This document shows, in pieces, positions 27,632-39,321 of a DNA stretch of 64,000 bases. The translations under genes were made by a program, and so were the position numbers. Location: contig CM029112.1 of assembly GCA_016859345.1 (NCBI GenBank), forward strand, positions 12,062,089 to 12,126,088, in the 5' to 3' direction. This stretch comes from Istiophorus platypterus (Eukaryota > Chordata > Actinopteri > Istiophoriformes > Istiophoridae). Position 1 is the first letter of the stretch, and every line of letters begins with the position of its first letter. The notes beneath the pieces are model-generated. The model was given only the letters and a program-made list of their open reading frames with translations, made no database searches and was not told the origin of the DNA.

Positions 27632-30600
27632 CTGGCTCTGTGCTGATGGTCATGGAGCGCTGCCTCTGCACTGTGTGTGTGGATTCCTCTCTGCTCCCAG
27701 AGGATGGGGGAGGGGATCCAACATGGGAGGCTGTAATTGCCAAATCTTCTGTGAATAGAGGGGTCACCCTGTTGGATGTTGTTTGAAAATTGCGCACATT
27801 ATAGCATCAAGACGTAGAACTGTATATTCTTAAAATTTTCTGGCGGCCTCGACAGTTTTGATATCTGTAGCAAGAACCCGACAATAGACTGGGTTTACAC
27901 ATGCCTGGTTGAGTATGCATGAAAGCCGGCCTTCACCCACCGCTGGTTATTTATGAGCCAATGATGAGTCAAGGTTTATATCAGGGAGCAATATTTCACA
28001 GAGAGCCCGATGCTCGGTCTAGTCAGTACAACTATAATAACACGTTGTCCTCACTTCTCCCTCAATAAAAACGGCTCTGAGCGATGTTTGTTATTAGTCG
28101 GATATTTATCACCCTATACTTTCTGAGTGTATGCGTAGCACTGTGCAAGGCATGGTGATGTGCATGCATTCAACAGCGGCATGCACCCCAGAAGTACTCC
28201 ACATTGTTGTATTTACCCCGTTTCATCTGTACCTCATGACACTAATTAGAGTTTGAATGTAAGAAGAGGAAGGTTGTGCTGCAGGAGGGAGGATGTTTGA
28301 AAGACAAGGAGAGATTCCGCCTACTGAAGCCATAATTAAATTTCTCCAGGATAATGAGAATATGGAATGGGCCGATTACCATGGAGAGCTATGCAAATAA
28401 GGACCATAATGCTTTGCAGTGGGTCACATGTGGGCATTCATTAATCCTCCAAATCAAAATTCCACTTTTGACCTTGAATAGGTAGAAGAAAATGAACGAA
28501 TCCTCCACATATCAAACCTATAATTTTGCATACGATTTAATTACTTTTTCAATATAGTATGGTGAAACACTGTCTGTCAAATGAGGCGTTGTATTTAGAA
28601 GGTAAATATGGTGCAAGAAAATGTAATTATCTTTTGTTTTTACAGAGAGAGACAGGAGCAGCTGATGGGGTATCGTAAACGGGGGCCGAAACCAAAACAT
28701 CTTTTACTCCAGGTAATTATCCTCCTCATTATCCACGATTCAACATCAACATGATAGCCTCTGTGGAAACATCCCACTTTCCCACATTTCAAAGCCTTGC
28801 TGGGAGTTTCACTCTGTGCGAGGCCAGAAAGGGCGAGGGGTTGTGTCAGGTGTTTCAGAGCTTCTGTTATTATGGTCGTGGTTATTTATAGAATTCTTTA
28901 AGGGTGAGATGGGAAAAAGTCAAAGAGAGGACAGGTTTGTACAGCCGGAAAGCTGTTTGCGCTCATCCTGAAACCCGGTTTGTTGCCTGAGGTTACATAA
29001 ACATTGCCAGAGTAAACTCATTTAGTTATGCTAAATAGCTTTATGTGCAAAACACATTGTTTATTTTGGGAGTTTGATATTCTAGGTGAGTTCCTTTTGC
29101 ACCAAGTGAATCAGTATCAGGAGAATGTTCTCTTTCATTTCCCTGTTTATAACCTTTCCCAAGACAAAAATAGATCGCTGAAAGTAGAACTTTTTTGTGC
29201 TCTAACTATCCTAGCTCAGGCCTTTACTGAACCATATTCTGAGCCAAATGTGATTATATATTTTGAGAGACTCAGAGCTGATTGCTATGCAGCGTCACTC
29301 CTTAAGAGGCATACCACTCTGCCAGAGTCACACGTGGCCAGCAATCAGAGATGAAGCGTGACATGTCTGGTGGCACTTCGCTGACCTAAGGTCACAGCCA
29401 AAACGTCTTGAGCGTTCCGCTGCAGTGCCCATCTGACGGCCTGAGGGCTCAGCCTGTACAGGAGGAGGGGGAGGGGACGAGATGGTAGGAGGGAGGGCAT
29501 ATGCTGAGTCCTGCTTGGATAGTTTACTTCAGTTTATGACTGACTTCAGCATCCTGTAAACTTGAATTTTATCTGAATTTCAGGATGCATGTTTGCATGT
29601 TTTAGATGTGGCACAATTTTGAGTATCTGTGAGGGCTCCTTGTAAATCACCTCTCAGTTTGTCATGAGCAGTACTATTCTACCTATGTAAACAGTCACCG
29701 AATGTCTTATGTGACTCTGACAGCAATTTTATTACAGAGAGCATGTGTTACAAACTGGGGCTATGGAGTTTGAAAGACATGGGTATTTACTAGGCAGGAA
29801 GGGTTAAACAAAATTGATGCCACTGGTTGCATGATGGGGAATGGAGGGTCTGGTCCTTATGAAGCTTGATATATATACTAGTGACTGAATGTCAGGGCTT
29901 CTCAGCGTCCATTTGTTTGATTTCTGACCACTCTTTAAAATCTTTGAAAGTGCTCCTACTTTATGAATATGCTAAATCATTGGAGTATTTAAGACAGTAT
30001 TTTAGCCTCACTTTTATTTACATTAAACAATTACATAAAGGGATCCCATGACTCCAATCAATTTTCTCAAATTTTCTCAATTTTGATTGGCACATATTTT
30101 GATGTTTTTGAAAACAGGTGAAATATTTTATGTTGTGTCTCTTTTTCAAGGTGCCCTCATTTGCCCGAAGATCCAGTATCCCTGCAGGGTTTGAGGAAAC
30201 ATGTCAGGATGCCGAGGGTGGCCTCAAGTCAGATCCTGTCCTGGTCCAGCGTTCCCAGCCTCAGCAGTACCAGCTGAACAGCAAGAAGCATCATCAATAC
30301 CAGCCAAGCAGCCAGGAGGTACCTGCTGACCAGCTAACCAACGGCAAAAAGAAGTTCATTTACCAGCTTAATAGCAAGAAGCACCACCACTATGAGCCCG
30401 ACCCAAATATGTACGACACACAGGCCTCTAGGCTCAAAGAAGTGGTCAAAGTTCAGGAACCAGCCTGTAAACCAGCGAATCCTGGCTGGAACTTACCACT
30501 GGCACTGCAGCAGAAATGGGTGCGTGACAAAGACACTGGATGCTTGAGCAAAGTCAAAGAGTTGGCAGTAGAGGTGAGGAAACCAGCTGTCAAAGAGGCT

Positions 30601-31566
30601 GAGAGTGAACATGCCCTCAAACCCAATCCTAAAGACGCAACCCTGCCTAGCGCTATTAGCAGCAAAATGAAGATAATCAAGAACAAAAACAAGAATGGAC
30701 GTATTGTTATTGTTATGAGCAAATATATGGACAGTAACAAAGTTCATGGAGCAAAGGGCAAACATGGGGAATCATCAAGCGAAGAGAAACCGCAAAATGC
30801 CAAACCATCAGAAAACAATCCAGCACACAGAACCAAAATGGTGGAGCACCTGGAGAACGGGATCCCCAAAGAGATGTGTAATGGCAGCTCCCTCCCTGCC
30901 GCAGAGCATCCTATAAAGTGTTCCCCAAAGGACAGACATTTCTCCAAACCTTCGCCAAGTACAGCAGAGGAATACAACACTGAAGTGGCTCGGGGTCAGG
31001 CCGACTTGCCAGATGATCTACCACTACAGCTGACCGCTAGCTCGCCTCCCATGTCCTGGGCTGTTGACACCAACATCCTGACCCCTACAGCCGTTGACCA
31101 GATCAGGATCCCTTCCTTTCCCAACGACCGCAAGCGAAAGCTCTCCGATCCTGTGGAGGACAGGAGTGTTTCCAAAACCTACCTGACATCCAGGAGCTTT
31201 AGTGTGCCCAGCAAAGTCGTGACGCCACCACAGGACAAACCGATGGACCTTCACTGTAGTGGCAGGCGCTTCAGCAGTACATGCACATTTGAGGTTATGG
31301 ACTCCGGAAGCCAAGAGGAGCCGATGGATCTCAGCTGTCCAAAGACTAAGAGGCACGTGGAGCCAGAGATACAGCCAGAGCCGGCGCTGGAGCCAGAGCT
31401 TGCTGTCAGAGATACTCCTCCCATGACAGAAGACACACAGAAATCCACAGAGAAATCTAAAGAAGCACCTGTTAAAAAAATCTCCCCTTTTATGGGAAAT
31501 ATCATCATCACTGATATCACGACAAACAGTCTCACTGTCACCTTCAAGGAATATGTGTCTTTCTAA
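25338..31566 (+). CDS. cbx4: Chromobox protein 4 (Polycomb Pc2), PRC1 subunit
   Basis: Coding exons are 25,338-25,406, 25,550-25,593, 26,381-26,446, 28,646-28,712 and 30,151-31,566. All introns are GT-AG, and the exons join in frame to 553 residues (human CBX4 is about 560). Known role: chromodomain reader of H3K27me3 in canonical PRC1 in the nucleus, and a SUMO E3 ligase. Seen: chromodomain at about residues 8-61 with aromatic cage F11, W32, W35; basic KRGPKPK segment near 70-76; two [13 protein letters not shown] repeats at about 122-134 and 153-165, diagnostic of CBX4; the SUMO-interaction core IVIVM at 267-271; CtBP-type motifs PMDLH (446-450) and PMDLS (473-477); and a C-terminal RING1-binding C-box at about 528-553. 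The second mammalian SUMO motif is poorly conserved and the mammalian poly-His tract is absent. Identity is very secure. The start has a good ATGG context and aligns with family N-termini. Confidence 0.97.
25480..25515. repeat. (AAAT)n repeat in cbx4 intron 1
   Basis: About nine tandem AAAT units lie in the short first intron, some 35 bases before the exon 2 acceptor. Confidence 0.95.
26000..26025. repeat. Poly-T tract in cbx4 intron 2
   Basis: A run of about 25 T residues ends in TGCAG, an apparent acceptor-like sequence. The real exon 3 acceptor is at 26,380, fixed by the reading frame. Confidence 0.93.
27528..27631. repeat. (CTGC)n and (TG)n repeats in cbx4 intron 3
   Basis: CTGC/TTGC tetranucleotides run from about 27,533 to 27,590 and are followed by a TG run at about 27,603-27,631. 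Confidence 0.94.
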
Positions 31567-33150
31567 GAAATTCTTTGTAAAATGGGACTACAAGTACTGA
31601 TTGGATGATCCTGTCAATATGTGCATATGTAAAAACATCAGAATTTTGTATATATGGAAATTTATAATTTATCATCAAATTCAATATGTTTCTTATAATG
31701 TTTTATACTGTAACTCCTCTGTGATGTTGTAGCCAAGAAAGTGCCCTCGAGGATTTGAGTGAATGCATTCAGGTGGATGTATGCCACAAAAAAGAAAAAA
31801 AATCTGTTTATTTGTCATATAGAGCTTAATGGGATACTTTTGCTGTTGTTTCATACCTGTACCAAACTTATAACCTGAGATGTATGAAGGTTTATACGTA
31901 TTTTGTATGAATAATATCTCTTATTTTGGTCCTGATAGAAGGTAGAGACGAACTTGTTGAGTCTATGGTGATCTAAGATCAAAATTGAAAGCACTTAATT
32001 ACATTTTATGTTAATTTGTGTCATGTACCTTTGTTAATGGAGATGGTTTCTTTTAAGTCTTATTTCAATGATATTTTTTTTTTTAAACTCCAGACATGTA
32101 CACTCAGTCTGACTCGGCATATTTTGTTTCATGCTTGTTTCAGAAAAATGATTAGCCATGACATGCAAATTAAAAAAGCAGGTTTGTCTGAACACTGTGT
32201 GAACACTCAGCTATGTCAACAACCAATGCGCAGTGGTCCCAGCCTTTTCATTTTGCCTTTGGCTTTTTGTTTGCCCGTAGAGATGCAGCCAAGCCATCAA
32301 TAGATCTGTTGTTACCATCCAATCTATTACTACACTGCACAGTTTGTCTTTAGTAAATATTTATGGAACAAAATCTGACATGTACTTTCTCAAAAGTCAG
32401 CGCCGTTAAGAAGATGGTGTCATTCATTAAAAGTGGCTTCCCGTCAAGACGAAATATTGATTCTCACCGTAATAAGGTTGTGATTTATTACCTTATTATT
32501 GACCTCACTGATACTGGAGTTACTTTAGAATATCCTCTAGTCTTGTTATGAGCCTCTTGATGTAACACAAAATAATGATATTCATCTCATTTTGCCATTG
32601 AACCTCATCACGTGATCTGAAGAATACATATGACTGCTATATGTCTTAGAAAAAAGCTACCACAGTCAGTAATGAGTGTGTTATATGGATTTAATGTGAG
32701 TTACGAGGCAGGATTTTGTATACTGTTACATGCAATCTGGTGAATGCAAGTTGTTTTGATTATGCTGCTGAAAATGCAAATGTCAACGCTGTTGGATGTA
32801 ACCTACATTTGAATCTAAATTGCCTTCTACGCACAGCTAATGCAAAACCAGTAAGAATGCTAAAATGCTAGAATGAATAAAAATGAAGAGTGCATATTTA
32901 TTTACGTTTTAATATGTTGTTCAAAACAATTACAAGATGATCTCTGCATCAGAAGCTTCGAGTGATTCCACTGAACAGGTTGTCCTTTTTGAGTATGTTT
33001 GCTACATTTTGTTCTTTTGCTTTCTTTTGCTAATCCTCTGTAGCACTTGGTTAAAAGTCAAAATGATTGCTATAAAATACGCTCCACCTGGAGCTGGTTG
33101 ACTTATTGCTTTTGGCACAGCTTATTGGATGGTATGTTCACAATAAAGAA
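31567..33150 (+). other. Probable cbx4 3' UTR
   Basis: AT-rich DNA after the stop codon without other genes. AATAAA hexamers at 32,876-32,881 and about 33,142-33,147 are the likeliest poly(A) signals, giving a 3' UTR of roughly 1.3-1.6 kb. The true end is not determined. Confidence 0.5.
32876..32881 (+). terminator. Candidate poly(A) signal of cbx4
   Basis: AATAAA about 1.3 kb after the stop codon. A second AATAAA lies near 33,142. Confidence 0.4.
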
Positions 33151-35495
33151 AGAGATTTCACCTCTGATATTTTTCTGCACAGACACTGGGTGGGGGCAAA
33201 TTGGCTGTCTTTTTTGTGTTGGTATATTGAATTTCTTCTTTATTTTACAAGCTAACTTTTCATCATTCCTCTCTGGTGTTCCAGTAAAAGATTTATGTTT
33301 CATTGTTCGTATCCTGCAGTTCCTCTGAAGCCTCTGCCTGTGGAGAGGCAGAATGGAACATTAAGCACTAGAAACACTAACTTGGTTGTGAACCATGAAT
33401 AGGAAAACAGATCATGTTGCATAATCACAAACGATCCTGCACAAAGGGCCCTCTGTATTGCATAACTGCACCGGTCACTTTTATTATTAAAACTTTACTC
33501 ATGCATTATTTTTCTATTGCAGCTCGACCCCAAGCAGGAATGTAAACACACAACATGACTGGGGGAGGACAGGGGGAGGTTGTTATGTAATTGTTAGATT
33601 CTAAAAAGAAGAAAGGCTTCATGGAGAGTCTGTATTTGTGTATGTGTGCGTATGTGTGTATGTGTGTGTGTGAGTGTGTGTGTGTGTGCTGAGAAGCACT
33701 GTGTAGCAGGGAAGGGCGTCAATTATGTGTTATTTAAATAAAATGTGTTTGCAACAGGCTTTGGGATATTTCCAGCACAATGACTAAACTGTTAAAAAAG
33801 GACTATCTCTGCAGGCCTGTGTCACCCAGACACAGCAATACTCCCTCCAATATTTTCATAAGGTATCATTTAAATAGACGAGTCCAGACATACAGAGCTA
33901 AATAAACATATGCAATGCTGCAAATACACATTTCTGCATTGCTCACCTTTTATGAATGAGCTCTAAATACTAACTTGACATGACTCTGCCAAATGTGGGA
34001 CCCCTCTGGTCTTTAAGGCCAGTAGTCAGGTCTCTGATCTGAAAATACAGGCAAAAATTGTTAAAGCTGTTACAATGGAATCTTGGTCTGATAAAAGATA
34101 ACTCTTGAATGTTTGCAAAGGATGGAAAGGCCCTGGAATGTTTGAGTGACGTCTTCTTTAGTTATGGGATTTGACCATCAAAGAATGTTCATACAAAAAA
34201 AAAGAAACTTCTGGTAGAAAGGAAACACAGAACATATGTCTGTAGAAAAGTGTTTCATTTTGATGCAGAGGCTGCTTTGTCTCGTTAAATGACATAAACG
34301 ATTACTGCTCTTTTTATGTCCTTTCTAGTTAAAACACGAATTGCAGTCGACAAAAAAAATATCGTGCTGTAGTTTTCCACCTTTTCTTTAGTGCACAAAT
34401 CTACTGTCTGAACTCCCATGTGATCTTGATATTATAGGCAATTTAGAGCCAGAGGAATTTCCTACTAAAAGTGCGTAAAACCAGCATTCACCATCGAATC
34501 TGGAGGCCAAGGGATTAAACCCTAAAGGCGCCATAATTGTAGCAACACAGAAACGGGGAATGCCTCCACCCAGATCTCAAATCTGGTCTAAAGCCTCACG
34601 TGAATGACTTCAACTTTACGTTTGACTCCCTCTCGACCTCTATCAAAATTTACACCTTTGACGCCACCGGTTCCCCTCCTCTCCCTCTCCGGGATTATGT
34701 CTTGGAAAAGGAAAATTAATTCGGTTTATTAACTTAAATTTCGACTAAAGCTGAGATTTTCCACTCTATAATCGGAACGACGTTTTAAATTCACCGGTAA
34801 GGAGTGTATTATCAGCGCCCTTTGCTCAGTATGAGCTGCTGAAATGCAATAAGGCCTAAGAAAAATGTGACAACCAATCGATTAATCCAAAGAGGCGGCT
34901 TAAACCATTCATGGAAGTACATTTTCTAAGTTGTGAACCTCAGCTGATATGAGTCGGAATTTCAGAGACCATGGGCGCATAGCTCGCGTGTCTCCCTGCC
35001 GGGCTCTGTCTCCGGTTTAGGGCTGTCTCTGTAGGCCTCTCATGGCTTCCAACCGACAGTGTGAGTCAGCCGTGCATCAATAGGAAACTGAAAAAATCGT
35101 TGAGCAGAGGGGGGGGGCATATATTTATAGACCAAGTGTGATGTTTCACATTCCGCCTTTATCGTCGCGGCCGCCAGAAGCCTGTGCAGAGGTTTCATCT
35201 TCGCTCAGTGCAGCCTCATATAGGACCAGGACCATGTCAGCGGCAGGATCCCCTGGCTAATTTAAAGCCCCGTCTGTGACCCGGCGGGGGCCTGTTGCGC
35301 CTCGGGAAAATCCAGCAGACGTTTAAGAATAAAAACAGAAGGGCCTTCTATTGACTACGGCATCGTTTGTTCCTTTTCTGGATTTTCTTTCCAAACACCT
35401 CATAAAACAGGAGAAATACACTTGAGTGGATCTTTGAAGTGAAAAGTTGTTTTTTTTGTAATCAAGAGAGAATGTTAAACAAAAATAGATCGAAA

Positions 35496-35498
<3 letters not shown>

Positions 35499-35543
<45 letters not shown>
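35499..35543. repeat. (AT)n microsatellite
   Basis: A perfect AT repeat of about 22 units. Confidence 0.97.
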
Positions 35544-35547
<4 letters not shown>

Positions 35548-35599
35548 TATACAGAGCACCTGTGCTGTGTGCGTAAGGCTGCTGTAAGAGATGCTTTCT

Positions 35600-36250
35600 G
35601 ATTCAAAGCGTGACCTGAAATGTGGCGGAAGACACGCGGCTTCACAGTTTCTCGCTCGCTGGTTTCGCGCCCGATCCACCTTCAGCGGAAAATGTCGCCC
35701 GGTGAAGTAGGACAGTGAACGTCGAGCCGTGTGCGAGCAGTTGCCCAGAAACTAGAGAGCCAGCAATGTCCTCACAGAGCCAGCTCTGTTTATTCATGTA
35801 TGGCTGTCGCCATTGCGGCTCCTCTCAGACTCACTTTTCATCGACTCGCAGCCAAATATGGAGAACCGCAGCAGCGGCGGCGGCGGCGGCGGCGGCTGCT
35901 GCTGCGGCGTCGGCGGCGGCGGCTGCGTGCAAGTCTTGTGTCAAGCTGCCTCCCAACAACGCGCACCAGCCGCCTGCCTCCTCCGCGAACAGAAACCGTG
36001 CAGGCTATAGCCATTATACTACCGACAGGAAATGTCGGTCTACAGGCTGTGACTACCAAAATGGTGGTGCATATTTCGACGGCAGCCACAACGCATCTTT
36101 TGTCCACGGCGCGCCCGCCTTTGTCTGCTCCACGTTGGGGCAGAATTTAATCAGACGGGCAGCAGCAAAAATACACCAGCCCGGAGTCCGTGGTCGTTAA
36201 CGTGACCGGGGATAAAGACGGACAAGACTCCTCCTGGGACGAGGAGACGG
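35600..36250. promoter_or_regulatory. CpG-rich block with CGG tract, possible unassigned promoter
   Basis: The stretch is GC- and CpG-rich in an otherwise AT-rich intergenic region, 3-3.7 kb before cbx8. It contains an imperfect CGG/CTG tract at 35,869-35,924. Open frames on the + strand read poly-Ala, poly-Gly or poly-Arg through the tract and match no family I know. It may be a CpG-island promoter, an upstream cbx8 first exon or a non-coding RNA start. No splice link to cbx8 could be shown. Confidence 0.4.
35869..35924. repeat. (CGG)n/(CTG)n trinucleotide tract
   Basis: About nine CGG units, then CTG units, then CGGCGT and four further CGG units. Confidence 0.95.
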
Positions 36251-37279
36251 GCAGACAGACAGGCAGGCTCCCTGCTGATGTGGTGGTTTCATTTTACACA
36301 TCTGCAAACATATGACCCCCGCGTCTAATTTACTGTGCAGATAATTACAATTAATTAAAACTCCGCCCGTTTGATTCCATGGTTGTATTTCAACGCAAAA
36401 TTCAAATTTCAAGGGTTTTTCACAACATAGAAGTAGAGCTCAGATAGATTAAAGAAAAAAAAAAACAAATAGAGAGAGAAATACATTTGTAGGCAATATT
36501 TTTAAGTAATAATAAGATTTCTTAGTAGCTTCACTACAATTAACCGCGAGGCTTTGGATCACAGAGTCAACTTTTAGCTGGATGCAGCAACGTCTTTTAA
36601 TAATCGGCACAGTGGCTGAATAATTAGATATCGGTGGACGGGGATGAGCGGTCCACGGACAGACGGTTACAAGATCAGCAAACAGGTAGTGGTGGTGGAT
36701 GAGTGATGGAGAGACCTCAGACCTGCTTCAGTCCTTTTCACTGTACAGGACGCATCCCTGTTTGTGGGATCATTTCTGAAGAGACGGAATGGAAAAAGCA
36801 AGAAAGCCAGGGTCCGAATCTGAAAATGGAAATACTGTATTTCCTGAATTGTGTCCGTGCCTTGTTCTGTTTAAAGCATTTTCAGTTAATGAATAAAATT
36901 TATTTTTTTTTACTTCGGTTCAGTGCTGTGGTTTGGAGGACGTGGCCGGCCTGGAGGTTTTTGCAGGCACCAAGACTTTTAAGATTAAGATGAAATAAAA
37001 TGGTTGTTCTCTATGCTGAATTTCTTTTTTTTTTTCATTTGATTTCATTTTCTTTTTTGAATTCAAAATGTATGGCTGTTAAATGTGGAAAATTGAGGCC
37101 CACAGAAAATGACAAGAAATGGAGGTTACAGCAGTTCGCTCGCACTCCACTTCTGTTTCCAACGTTCCTGATTATTTCATGTGATCAATGTTCCGCGTGA
37201 ATGTTCTTATCACCATCATATACTTCTTCAACATATTCCAGAAAAGCCTGACTGCTTGGCTAAAACTAATGAGGATGGT

Positions 37280-37376
37280 TATGATTATTATTATGACGAT
37301 GATTATGAATGTGATTATTATTATTATTTTTTATTATTGTTATCATTACTATTATTACTATTATTACTATTATCAG
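37280..37376. repeat. Imperfect (ATT)n tract
   Basis: ATT/ACT/GTT triplets on the + strand. The complementary (AAT)n/(AAC)n tract begins about 120 bases downstream. Confidence 0.92.
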
Positions 37377-37495
37377 TAGTAGCAGTAGTATTCGTAATAT
37401 TAATGATAATTTACTGACTAGTGATAATACAAATATTTTATGTTCCATTCAATTCTAAGCCAATAGTTTTTGTATGAATTGAACAACCACCATAA

Positions 37496-37604
37496 ATAAA
37501 AATAATAACAATAACAACAACAACAACAACAACCACATAATAATAATAATAACAATATTAATGATAATAATAATAACAAGAATATTATTATTAACAACAA
37601 CAAC

Positions 37605-37639
<35 letters not shown>
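37496..37639. repeat. (AAT)n/(AAC)n tract
   Basis: Imperfect AAT and AAC triplets. Frames across it read poly-Leu, poly-Ile or poly-Val and are not coding. It is partly complementary to the ATT tract at 37,280-37,376. Confidence 0.94.
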
Positions 37640-37641
<2 letters not shown>

Positions 37642-39100
37642 CAAGGTTTACAAACTCTGTTGATCTCAATGCCGTCACAAAGGAATAACCGAAACCTTTT
37701 CTTTTTACATCTCTTTGAACTAAGACACAATAGGCCCTAATGACCATATTTACGCATGAAGGAAAGAAGATGGAGATTAAAAGAAAAACATTAAATATAA
37801 CGAGGTGTCGTTATTGTCTGGAGATGAACAAAACCTCCAGTACTGGGGACAGAAATACAGAAGGTTCTCAGCGTGTTTTGTGCGTTGCTTTTCCTAAACT
37901 AGAGGCAATTTAGAATGTTTTAGACGAAATTTAATTTTTGGTTTTTAACATCTCTAGGCACCACACACTCGAAGTCCAGTGAAGCAGCTGAATTTTACAC
38001 TTCAGCTCTCTCATTTTAGCATGAATTAGCTTTTACAAAAAAAAAAAAAAAATCAGAACTCATCCAGGGCGTAAATGTCACAAACTCAAAATGTCATTTG
38101 ACCCTTCAGAAAAAAAACCCCAAACTGTTGCGTGCGATTAGTGTAAATTTTGCGTGTTTCAGAGTGGACCAGACAAAACGAGGGCGCTCATTCTGGACCA
38201 CATTCACCGGTCTAGTACCTCTGTGTAAAAAGCAATAAGAAAAAAGAAAGAAAGAAAAAAGGCTCTTATATAAACGTGGCTTTTCGTTAATTATATATGC
38301 AGATATCATTCAGTGCGTGCGCTAGACTGAGCACATGCGGGAATAAAACGTAAAGCCTCAGGGATCCTAATCAAAAATCGACCGACTCAAGGAGTTTTCA
38401 AAATCCTGCTTCCTGTTCAACCTTTGTCCAAAGTTGACTAATTTGCACAGACAGCAAAAGACTACGTCATGTTTCACAGTCTGCGTTTAATCTTAATTTC
38501 GATACCTTGCGCAATAGTCCAATTACACATGATATTTCATTACGGCTCATGCTCTCCTCTGTTTTTGTACTCGGCGCAGTGGACCTGACACGATTGGAAC
38601 TGAAAAACCAACTTTCCTCTCGCGGATCATATTAAACAAATTCATTGGAATAATCAGTCGTGAACCTTCGGGCCAGTCACGGTGTGTCTGAGGGTCGCTC
38701 GCACCAACCGTGCGCAAGGTTTTACCCCGCGCATCCTCATCTAGGACACACGTCTGGCCATTTATGGCAAAGTTTGGCGCAGAATTTATGCAGTTTTTTT
38801 TTTCACCTGTTGGTGTGAGTTTTATTGTCCAATTATTGTAACCATCTATTTTTAAAAATATATATATATATTTATTCATGTGTAAATGGGGAAGGGGAAG
38901 TGTTTCATCAAACTGGCCATTCCTCTCTCCCATTGTTCGTTTGAAAGCTTCTGAAATTAAACCAATATCTCCTTTAGTTTGGGCTCTTCGGACCCCCCTC
39001 GGGGACCTCCAGAGTCCGTGGATCCGCTCCGGGAGCTTTTGACTTCGCCTGCTGCGCTTTGCCAGAGATTCCTGTACAGCAGCCAGAACAGCGGGACTCC

Positions 39101-39321
39101 TCCCCTTCACTCAGAGACCCGGAGCACGTAGCAACAACTGAGCCAATGTGCTCCGCCACGATCCGTCCTACCGACGGCGGCGCCTGGCAACAGAAAGAGA
39201 CGTGATGACGTCCTCTCCAGATTGCGTATTATGGGATGTGCGAAATTAAACAACCCGAAGAGGACACGGGGAAGCCAAAAATAATAAAAGAGACAGAAAT
39301 AAACGAGGTGCATGGTGAAGC
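39101..39321. promoter_or_regulatory. cbx8 promoter-proximal region and 5' UTR
   Basis: CpG-containing sequence directly before the cbx8 start. It includes TGACGTCC at 39,206-39,213, one base off a CRE palindrome, echoing the exact CRE before cbx4. The transcription start is not determined. Confidence 0.45.

Larger units (their letters stand above)
33151..39100. other. cbx4-cbx8 intergenic region
   Basis: No gene is recognised. Non-repetitive sequence at about 34,420-35,400 looks like candidate regulatory DNA. The region also holds an AT repeat (35,499-35,543), a CpG-rich block with a CGG tract (35,600-36,250) and ATT/AAT tracts (37,280-37,639). Confidence 0.5.

Noticed and set aside
35715..36200. 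161-codon frame with a poly-Ala stretch
   Set aside because: The open frame is carried by the CGG tract; overlapping frames are equally open with poly-Arg or poly-Gly. No family similarity or splice link was seen.
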